Origin: Dugong dugon
Lineage: Eukaryota > Chordata > Mammalia > Sirenia > Dugongidae
Assembly: GCA_030035585.1 (NCBI GenBank)
Contig: CM057481.1
Location: 6,039,128 to 6,103,127 of the forward strand
Reading direction: 5' to 3'
DNA length: 64,000 nucleotides
In this document: in pieces, positions 55,276 to 64,000 of the stretch
Layout of the letters: each line of letters begins with the position of its first letter
Numbering within the stretch: position 1 is the stretch's first letter
Made by a program: the position numbers and the translations under genes
The notes under the pieces: generated by a model
What the model saw: the letters and a program-made list of their open reading frames with translations, nothing else
Told to the model about the DNA's origin: nothing
Databases searched by the model: none

Positions 55276-56289
55276 AGCCTGGACCTCCAGTCTTCGAAAG
55301 AAGCTGAATTGGAATCTTAGGGGGCTGGAGAGTAGCCATCGTTGTGAAAAGTTGGGCCTGGGTTGAAAGCATATCCTATATTAGCTCTAGTCCTCACCTG
55401 CAATGTGATGAAAGTTACAGCTGAGATCTGATACCTGGAGCCTTGGCATTCCAGAAGTCTAAAGGTCTGCTTTTGGTTAACATTGCTAAAAATTATCTTA
55501 GAAAAAGCAGTTTGATAGTGAAGTTCTCAAGGGTTTCTAAATTTGGAGACATAAACCCCTATAAATGTAGAGGAACTGGTAAGGGCCCAAGAGGGCATAG
55601 AAATGAGAGGAAGAAATAAAAGCGATTCAACTTAAGGGAAAGGAAAGGAAGCTAAAACATGAAAAATAATCAGAAGCAGATTTCAATAAGGAAGAGGAAT
55701 GGAAAAGAGACTAATACCAAAGGCAAGTTGCAGACAGTGATGCCTGGATTAGATTGTTTGGGAGCCACCTGGAGGTTATAGCCATAGGCGCTCTATAAAT
55801 GTAAGATGATGGTGATGATGGTGTCCAGCGATAAGAAGGAAGTGCAAACTAGGGAAAAGAGGAAAAGAGAGTGTCTGAATTGCATTACATCATAAATCCA
55901 AGAGAAAAATCTTCCGTCTTCACATGACAAGGGTAACACTGTGACTTGAGTTCTCGATTTCATTTGGCATACGTTATTCCCGTAAAGGAGCACCCTGGAG
56001 GGAGTTCAGACAAGGACCAAAAAAAATGAGTACATTATGGAAATGTCGACTAATAGGAACTCCACGTGACTTTCCTTTTTGCTGTCATTTTACCATAGGC
56101 AGGAATTTCAAAGGAAAGAAGCAAGGGAGGGAAGGAAGAAGAAAGGAAGAAAATAAATCCAGTTTCTAGGTTTTAGTGGCATCCAGCTAGTTGTAAGTGC
56201 TAGTAGAAGGGACTCATGGGTATATGTTAACCAACACAAGATGTACTAATGAATCCCATGGGTTCATGTGCTTTCCTGGTAGAGTTGAT
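55276..56289. other. No recognised gene; purine-rich tracts
   Basis: Unique-looking. Purine-rich tracts at 55600-55720 and 56108-56155 (GGAA/GAAG-type). Confidence 0.35.
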
Positions 56290-56582
56290 GTTATTGTTAC
56301 TGTTAAGTCGGCACCCAAGTCATGGTGACCCCATGCACAATGGGATCAGATCGATGTGATCCTCAGGGTTTTCCTTGACTGATTTTTGGAAGAAGATTGC
56401 CAGGCCTTTTTTTCTAGTCTGTCTTAGTCTGGAAGGTCTGCTGAAACCTGTTCAGCATCACAACAACATGTAAGCCTCCACTGACAGATGAGTGGTAGCT
56501 GCACTTGAGATGTTTTGGCGTAGAATTGAGCCAGGGTCACCCTCATGGAAGGAGAGAATTCTACCACTGAACCACCACTGCC
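56290..56582 (-). mobile_element. tRNA-Gly-headed SINE with RTE-type tail
   Basis: Minus-strand, full-length: tail GTTATTGTTACTGTTAAGTC at the left, core CCAGGCCTTTTTTTCTAGTC and TGTCTTAGTCTGGAAGG, then the tRNA-Gly head (GGGTCACCCTCATGGAAGGA, GAGAATTCTACCACTGAACC, ACCACTGCC). The same family as 15003-15290. Confidence 0.88.
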
Positions 56583-57400
56583 CTCTGGTAGACCTGATAG
56601 GCACACCTTTGTTGATAGCCCTGCAATTGAGCCAATCTGTTGAGATGGGACCCAGGCATAAAGAAGGGCTTCCTGTGTACGGTGGACTCATCTTATGGCC
56701 ATGTAGGCTCAGGACCCTAGTAAGATCACCTCCATGCCTAAAGCGTGAAGGGATAGCTGTTCACTGGGGCCCCAACCGGAAAGGCCAGCTTGGAAAGAAA
56801 AGAGGCAGGTTGCCACGTTCTCTGTTTCTAAGGACAGTGTATCTGTGGGTCTAATAAAGCAAGACTTAGATTGAAACCTAGCATATTTATTATCTGCTCT
56901 GTGCCAGCATTGTGCAGGTGCTTTGGCATACACCATCTCATTTAATCTTTACAGTGACAAATAAACCTGTTAATAGATTAAATTTTTAGAAATATAATGT
57001 TAAAGCAGTGGATTAAACCCAGTTGGAGGGTTTACAACTTTATGCCTTTATTACCTACCCTGTGAAGATTCACCAGTGGAGATTTGGTAGTTACTTAAAG
57101 ACAAGATGGTTTGGATACCCAGAATCTGTAGGTGGACTTTTCTTTTATTCCTTTCATTAGGCTAACTCAGTTGTTTGTTCTCAAATATTTACTGTGAGGC
57201 TTGTATACACAAAGCAATATAACTTGCACCCTCAAGGTGATTTAAGTGTTTTTCAGTGGAAGGTTTGACTATATGTAATGTCTGCCTTAGGTCTGGCTTG
57301 AGAATTCATGTCTGTTCCTTAAGATATGACTTTAGTGTATTTGTGTACCAGGCTGTTTAGATCCTTGGGAATGCCTTGGAGTTTTCATTATATATGTATA

Positions 57401-57403
<3 letters not shown>
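56583..57403. other. No recognised gene; MIR-like scrap
   Basis: 56880-56990 (TATTTATTATCTGCTCTGTG, CACCATCTCATTTAATCTTT) is MIR-like. The 120-codon frame at 56492-56854 runs through the SINE and is not a gene. Confidence 0.4.

Positions 57404-57470
<67 letters not shown>
57404..57470. repeat. (TA)~32 microsatellite
   Basis: About 65 bp of uninterrupted alternating TA. Long pure TA arrays are unstable, and the length here may not match other individuals. Confidence 0.95.
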
Positions 57471-57473
<3 letters not shown>

Positions 57474-57479
57474 AAAATG

Positions 57480-57740
57480 CAGTTGTTCCTTGGTATTCTC
57501 TGGAGACTGGTTCCAGGACTGCTGCAGATACAAAAATCAGCCGATGCTAAAGCTCCTTCTATAAAATGGTGTAGTATTTGCATATAACCTACACACATCC
57601 TCCCACATACTTTAAGTCATCTCTAGATTACTTATAATACCTAATACAATGTAAACGCTATATAAGTAGTTGTTACACCGTATTGTTTAGGGAATAACGA
57701 CAAGATGACAAGACGTGAAGCAAACAATACGCAAACAATG
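57480..57740 (+). mobile_element. MER2-like (Tigger group) DNA transposon fragment
   Basis: Starts CAGTTGTTCCTTGGTATTCT and GGTTCCAGGACTGC, the MER2/Tigger2-type terminus, followed by TTTGCATATAACCTACACAC, CATCTCTAGATTACTTATAA and TACCTAATACAATGTAAACG. The far end is lost. Confidence 0.75.
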
Positions 57741-57888
57741 AGTGCCAGGGACTGAGGGTCTGTGAAATGGTGGGAGGCTACAGCAGGGGATGCCTACGTG
57801 TCACTTTATTCACATGGATTCAGCATAGTGCTGGACCTGGCAAATTCAAGTTTTGCTTTCTAGAACTTTCTTTTATATATACTGAAAT

Positions 57889-57919
<31 letters not shown>

Positions 57920-58371
57920 GAAGTATGTTCATATATTTCTTAATCCTCCACTCTCTCTTGTTCCTTTACACACATTCTTGCTGTATGGTGCATCTTTATT
58001 AGTGACAGATTTAATTTATAAATATATAACATTGGGCTGAAGGATAACCTTTAATTTAGCTCCAGTTTCTTTTACTTTATATACTTCCATAGTATATATA
58101 GCTTAGTATATGACTGTACCATACAGATTTTTAGGAATATAACTCAACTAAATAAGGCATGTAGAGCCCCCATGTTCCAGGTAAGGTTGTGTCCACATTT
58201 TGCTGGTGATCTACACACTGAAGCAATAAAGCCTTAAGTGCTTATCGCTTTCATAATAATCTTACGCAAGAGGCTCATCATACAAGTTAGGTTGTTCCTG
58301 TATTTCCTTCTTCGTTTTAGATATGTCACCAGTAGTTAAAAACTACTTTACTGTGTAGCACTCATTGCCTC
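57741..58371. other. No recognised gene; CT/TA simple repeat
   Basis: A (CT)n-(TA)n stretch lies at 57890-57920. The rest is AT-rich and unrecognised; 57741-57860 may be the remainder of the MER2-like element. Confidence 0.35.
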
Positions 58372-59755
58372 AAATTGTAGTATTGAAGGATTTTATGGAC
58401 AAAATATTGAACAATGCAGGAAGCATCAAAAGAAGATGGAAAGAATACACACAGTCACTGTACCAAAAAGAACTGGTCGATGTTCAGCCATTTCAGGAGA
58501 TACCATCTGATCAAGAACCCATGGTATTAAAGGAAAAAGTCCAAGCTGCACTGAAGGCATTGGTGAAAAACAAAACACGAACTGACAGAATACCAATTGA
58601 GCTGTTTCAACAAACAGATGCAACACTGAAAGTGTTCTGTCATCTATTCCAAAACATTTGGAAGACAGTTACCTGGCAAACCTACTGGAAGAGATCCATA
58701 TTTGTGCCCATTTCAAAGAAAAGTGATCCAACAGAATGCAAAAATTATTGAATAATACCATTAATACCACATGCAGGTAAAATTTTGCTGATGATTACAT
58801 CGATAGGGAACTGCCAGCAAGTCAAGCCAGATTCAGAAGAAGACTTGGAACTGGGGTTGTTGTTGCTAATGTCAGAAGAATCTTGGCTGAAAGCAGAGAA
58901 TATCAGAAAGAAGTTTACCTGTGTTTAATTGACTGTGCAAAGGCATTTGATTGTGTGGATCATAACATTGCCAAGAATGGGAATTCCAGAACACTTAATT
59001 GTGTTCATGAGGAACCTGCACGTAGACCAAGAGGCAGTCATTCAAACAGAACAAGGGGGATTAGTGCATTGGATTAAAATCAGGAAAGGTATGCATCAGG
59101 GATGTATCCATTCACCATATTTATTCAGTCTGTACGCTGAGCAAATAATCTGAGAAGCTGGACTATATGAAGAACACAGCATCAGGATTGGAGGAAGACT
59201 TGTTAACAACCTGCAATATGCAGATGATACAACCTTGCCTGCTGAAAGTGAAGAGGACTTGAAACCCTTACTGATGAAGAGCAAAGACTACAGCCTTCAG
59301 TATGGATTACATTTCCACAGAAAGGAAACAAAAATCTCAACAACTAGACCAATAAGCAACATCATGATAAACAGAGAAAATATTGAAGTTGCCAAGGATT
59401 TTATTTTACTTGGATCCACCACAGTCAATGCCCATGAAAGCTGGACAATGAATAAGGAAGACTGAAGAACAATTGATGCCTTTGAATTATGGTGTTGGTG
59501 AAGAATATTGAATATACCATGGATTGCCAGAAGAACAAACAAATCTGTCTTGGAAATACAGCCAGACTGCTCCTTAGAAACAAAGATGGTGAGACTTTGT
59601 CTCATGTACTTTGGACATGTTTTCAGGAGGGACCTGACCCTGGAGAAGGACATCATACTTGGTAAAGTAGGGGGTCAGCGAAAAAGAGGAGGACTCTCAA
59701 CGAGGTGGAGTGATGCAGTGGCTGCAACAATGGGTTCAAACACAGCAAAAAAGCA
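58372..59755 (+). mobile_element. RTE (BovB-clade) LINE fragment, internally deleted
   Basis: Plus-strand copy. Frames: 58365-58751 (FMDKILNNAGSIKRRWKEYT, YQKELVDVQPF, FVPISKKSDPTECKNY: RT start), then broken RT with AFDCVDHN and an intact YADD box at 59217-59228, then 59235-59465 (AESEEDLKPLLMKSKDYSLQ) and 59508-59831 (NKSVLEIQPDCSLETKMVRL, GHVFRRDLTLEKD). About 150 bp are deleted at about 59424, joining GSTTVNAHE directly to SWTMNKED. It ends before the 3'UTR. Dead. Confidence 0.92.
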
Positions 59756-61571
59756 AAGTAAATTTATTTTGTGGGGAATGGAAGTCTTAGGAAGCCAACA
59801 CTTAACAAAATTCATCTTTAATACATTATAAATATTGATTAAGTACAATGCTTATTAAATTTATTTTGGATACAAAATTGGGAATAAAGAATTTTGATCT
59901 CCCATGAAAATAAATTTCACATTGAATTTAATATATAGGAGTAGTAGAAACCATGAAGAATGGAATTCATTAATTTAGAGCAAGTGTTGCGTAGAATATG
60001 AGAGAAAATCCAACAGATCACTGAACTGTAAGATAGTTGGTGGACAAATATGCACCCTCAGGGAACATGACCAGGGTCACAGAGGACCTTGAATGATAAG
60101 GCAGCTGGGTAGCACTAATGAAGACCGAGCTGAATTCTGAAATAAATCAAGAGAAATGGCAAAACTTACTTCATATTCATCCTGGGAATACACTTTCTAG
60201 CTCTTCTACTGATTTTTTAAAGATTCAGTAAAATTCCAACTAAGTTTGAAAGACAGTTACCTATGATTAATCACATTTGAAAAGAAAAAGCTGAAGTGTG
60301 ATTTTTCTGAGAGGATGGCTACTGATAGCTAGCGCTCTGTCTTCACTTGCGGCATTAAGAAAACTGATTTAGATAATAGTGAAGCATATTTGGTTAGTCA
60401 CTTGGAAAAAATTATCACATGACATTAAAAGGCAGAAAACATTTTTCTTTAAATAGACAATGTTTTAAATCACATTCTGGGGAAATCTTAAGAAATAGGT
60501 TTTATTCTTGAGTTCTTATACTGTGGAGGCAGGAATAAGAATGCTCTAGGTTGATGAGTATGAAGTTTTTGCTGTCCTGGAGTCAAAGATTTTAAGTATG
60601 AAATAAGAGGAACTATTTCCCAAAATTGCAAAAAGTGCCTTCGTTCCTCTTTGTGGATATTTGCGACTTATTTTTTATTTCTGAAACATACTACTTATGC
60701 TTCGTGTAAGTTCATGAATATTTTAGATAAATCACCTAATCACTAGAGAAATTTTTCTTTTATTACATTTGGCTTATTTAACATTTGGCCAGGTTGCTAT
60801 AGCTGGATGAGTTTCTGCCAAACTCTATAGCAAGCCTTTATTAATAAGGTATTTGCTAGTACCTGTGTTTCCTTAGAGAGAAAGTTTCTCCTGAAAACTT
60901 ATCAAAAATCCTAACGGCTCTTACCTTATTTTGAAATAAGTTACACATTTTTTTAAATATATACCCAAGCTTTACTCTTCACCACTACCCAACTGATGAT
61001 AACCAGGAATATATACATATATACTCCTTTAATCCTAGTGCGTCAGAACTGAAGTAGCCTGTAAATGAATTTCATCACCTGAAAATATGCCACAGTAGTA
61101 TACTCTTACGCAGAACCCTCACACTGTTACTTGCCTTGGATGAGAAGAGAAGGATGAACACTGCCATTTTCTCTTGCTTATCGTGGTGTGCTTGTGTCTT
61201 TCATTAACTCAGAGAAAAGGAAATTCATGATTGGCTTCCCTTCATTTCATTTCAGACAAATGTAGGGTTCTCACTAACCTTGCAAGAAATTATATACAGT
61301 CCGTTGGAGGAAGTAGCCTGTGCTATTGATAGATAAGGTTTCTAGTTATCCAGGTGTCACTGCTGTGAGCCTTTTGAATTTCAGTATGGGGAGTGAATGC
61401 TCAAAAGGTTCAACATCCAGCATGAAAAGGACTCGTAGACTGGAGGAACTTTCTTCTGGTTGCTTTAGAGGGCAAAGTATATCCAATGCCTGCAAGGCTG
61501 TTTTGGGTAGGAGCACAGAAATGATAGTTTTGTCTCTAGATGCATTTATAATGATCTATTTATAGTGGGAA
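59756..61571. other. No recognised gene
   Basis: AT-rich unique-looking sequence with no supported gene. Confidence 0.4.
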
Positions 61572-61770
61572 GGAGCCCTGGTGGTGCAGTGGCTAAAGCG
61601 CTGGGCTGCTAACCCAATGGTCTGCAGTTCAAACCCGCCAGCTGCTTCATGGGAGAAAGATGTGGCAGTCTGCTTCCATAAATATTTACAGCCTTGGAAA
61701 CCCTATGGGGCAGTTCTACCTTGTCTTACAGGGTTGCTATGAGTTGTAATCGACTCAGCGGCGGTGGGTT
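61572..61770 (+). mobile_element. AfroSINE, type A long form
   Basis: Plus-strand, near-consensus: GGAGCCCTGGTGGTGCAGTG, AGTTCAAACCCGCCAGCTGC, AGATGTGGCAGTCTGCTTCC, CCCTATGGGGCAGTTCTACC, GTAATCGACTCAGCGGCGG. Complete. Confidence 0.93.
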
Positions 61771-61899
61771 ATTTATAAGGTGGAAGCCTCTTTCTGGGCT
61801 ATGTTTTTATTTTACATTCTTTCACAGGTTAGATTTATACCTTGATAATGTTGCAGTATGGTAAGGTGCTTCTTTTATTTTCCACTGATGAGAAAAAAC

Positions 61900-62082
61900 C
61901 CTGTCTCATGGGATGCAAATGGTGACCACGCTCGGCTGCTAACCAAAAAGCAGGAGGGTCAGGTGTGTCTACCCCGAGGTACCTCAGAGGAAAGGCCTGG
62001 TCGTCTACTTCTGCAAAATCAGCTCTACTCTGACATACATGGGGTCTCCATAAGTTGAAATCAACTCCACAACAACTGGTTA
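61900..62082 (+). mobile_element. AfroSINE, type B
   Basis: Plus-strand type B with a truncated middle: ACGCTCGGCTGCTAACC, AGGAAAGGCCTGGTCGTCTA, then CTCTACTCTGACATACATGG and GTCTCCATAAGTTGAAATC. About 20 bp of the AAACCCTATGGAGCAC segment are missing. Confidence 0.85.
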
Positions 62083-64000
62083 ACTGGTTATGAGACTTTC
62101 AACCCCCCTGGAACCACCTAAATGCCTGAATCATAGCTTCATTTTAGCCCAACAAAGGAAGTTCCTTCTAGTCCTCCCTTCCAGCTTGTGGTTCCCAATC
62201 CTAGCTCACCATCACATTGCCTGGGGAGATTTTAACTCCATTCCTACAGGATTCTTAAACTGTGCTTTCTTCCTCCCTGATTTCTGGAGGCAAATCTGGC
62301 GTTCAGCTCAGCTGTAGATTCCTGTCTGCCGAGCACTCAGAAAGATAGTGTTCTGACTGGTAGATCTGACCAGCCTGGAGACCAGAGAAGAGGGGAATCC
62401 TAAGTTTTCAGAAGCACTCTTCATAATTGAAGGAGGCACTTTTAGGGAGAATCTTGTCTTCCCACTGGAATGGACAGTGGGGTATAGGGCATGCTCCTGT
62501 ACTCTAACCAGACTGCGTGGAAAGTCTAAAGCCAATGATTTCTCCTTTAGACATTTTGCCTGTGTTAACTTGAGTTATTGCTCCTTCAGCTTGTGCGGAC
62601 TTTCGTTGAGTTTTAAAGGTCTGCCTCCTTTGAGTAGCCAGGAAAAGGAGATACGTAAAAACTCATTTAATTTCTCGAGGTTCTTTAATGGGATTAAATA
62701 ATTGTCTTATCTGCTATTTGAATATCAAGGATTTCATAAATACATTGAAGAGAAGCATACAGGTCCTTGCTTGCCTAATTGGTGGAATGTCTGTGCCTCG
62801 GGAAAGCTGCACCAATGTGTGAAGGAAAGATCAGGGTTTGGGTGTCATTTGGTGGACGGAGCTAGAAAAGAAATCACACTCTGAATTATTTTTTTCTGGT
62901 GGGAGATCAATACTGTCTAGACATGGTCTCATTCGGACTTTGCATCGATGCAGGCAGCCCAGTCAACAGCAGGCTGAGATTCCTGTAACCTGGGATGCTG
63001 GGGGACCTTTGTGTTGCCCATCATTACAGTGAATTGCAGTCACTGGTCTCAACTCACTGTATCCCAGCACCATTCCACTCAACTCTAGAGTGATCCCTAG
63101 GACAGACTATACCAACCCCAAGACGTTGTAAATATTCAGAATCTAAGAAGTTCTGGGGGCTGCCTGGCATGTTGGTGATAGTTGGAGTAAGGCATGAGAG
63201 AGTTCTTGGAGCATTTAAATTTCCTACGGTCTCCAAAACATAAAACCAAAGACAGTAGTTCAACTTTTATCTACAGTTGAACCTAAGTCAGACCTGAAAG
63301 CCCGGTATATTTCCTGTCATACACCTCCCCCCCATTAATTTAATTTCCACAATAGTATCTTTATGTAGGAAATGCCATATACTCAGTAGTTAGCTCATTT
63401 AAAGAACTCTTCTTCTTTTTGAATATTTATTTTAAATTCAAGAAGTTTGTGATTCTTCGCTGAAGATCAGAACTTGAAACTCCTGTGTTCTGCCTGTTAG
63501 ACGTTCAGATGTCTAACTGTGCTGCTGTGCATGGAATCTTAAATCCGTCACTTGTGGTCACTTGGTGGCATTTTGCAAGGGAATGAAGTGATGTCTGAGC
63601 CACTAGAGGCCAGAGGTGGTCCAGCCTGACCAGGTTTCCGACAGTGGAATAAATGTCCGTTATTTGTCCAGCATCTTCAATTTTCAACTTTGGGCAAGAT
63701 GAGCATAGACATTGAGAAATAATGCTGATTATATAAAGGATTGCTCATGATAAAAGATCTCTTTCTGGGAATTTAAGTGTTCCAGTGGATTAGCATTATT
63801 GATCATCCTCTTTCCACATAGTCTAGAGATGATCTTAGAATCCTGAAACTATTATTCTCCCTTGTCTAGTGTAATTACCAGAACAAGGAATAATCTAATT
63901 GGAAGACAACAAGGATGCGTTCTAATCGTTCTAATAAATTATGTTAATACACAATGCATGCAGTTACTTTTCAACAGGAATTTATTTTATAGATTGACAG
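62083..64000. other. No recognised gene
   Basis: Unique-looking sequence. 62188-62250 (GGTTCCCAATCCTAGCTCAC, TTGCCTGGGGAGATTTTAAC) is probably a small MER5-like hAT scrap. No open frame exceeds 81 codons. No gene recognised to the right edge. Confidence 0.4.

Noticed and set aside
56492-56854. 120-codon plus-strand frame as a gene
   Set aside because: Its first third is the antisense of a tRNA-Gly SINE head, and the rest is unrecognised.
57332-57598. 88-codon minus-strand frame rich in Tyr-Ile repeats
   Set aside because: It is a translation of the (TA)n microsatellite and flanks.

Overview
This window is nuclear DNA from a placental mammal, almost certainly an afrotherian and most likely an elephant. 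The diagnostic content is about two dozen tRNA-derived SINEs of the AfroSINE type, four RTE/BovB-clade LINE copies whose 3' end matches the SINE tails, and ordinary placental repeats (L1, MIR, Tigger, MER20, MaLR and ERVL LTRs). The species name is an inference from these families; no search was run.

I found no convincing host protein-coding exon, rRNA, tRNA or snRNA gene. The longest open frames all belong to transposable elements: the L1 endonuclease frame (403-1158, minus), L1 ORF1 (1888-2574, minus) and RTE fragments. The window reads as intergenic or deep intronic DNA. No CRISPR array, operon or prokaryote-like system is present.

Layout. 1-4255: 5' part of an L1 on the minus strand (5'UTR, ORF1, a long inter-ORF spacer, start of ORF2), running off the left edge. 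4256-7048: unique DNA, one SINE and an old L1 tail. 7049-8286: ERVL-like LTR split by an RTE insertion, followed by a junction-spanning tandem duplication. 8640-9425: old L1 3' end. 10113-10863: SINE cluster, one copy split by a 369-bp inverted-repeat element. 12600-14371: antisense L1 tail, SINE, and an endogenous retroviral LTR with primer-binding site. 15003-18310: tRNA-Gly-headed SINE, MaLR-like LTR, RTE copy. 18979-21608: ERVL-like LTR, Tigger1 remnant, second ERVL-like LTR. 22215-25530: SINEs and an unidentified retroposon-like block. 26675-26907: 22-bp minisatellite. 27246-32631: MIRs, SINE clusters, a second copy of the 12-14 kb retroviral repeat. 36990-38935: LTR, SINE and hAT fragments. 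40297-43380: the longest RTE copy. 43769-50000: MER20, MaLR LTRs, MIR and other old repeats. 50000-64000: mostly unique sequence with AT arrays, a MER2-like fragment, an RTE copy and a few SINEs.

The elements form two mobilisation partnerships. L1 (autonomous, poly-A type) may have mobilised poly-A retroposons. RTE (autonomous, 3' CAA-type tail) shares its 3' end with the local SINEs, which is the expected arrangement for SINEs using the RTE machinery. All autonomous copies seen here are broken. The most interesting items are structural: repeated SINE insertion at one site with the target duplication still visible, the inverted-repeat element splitting a SINE, inverted fragments at both ends of one RTE copy, and paired LTR-PBS-stub copies ending in A-runs.
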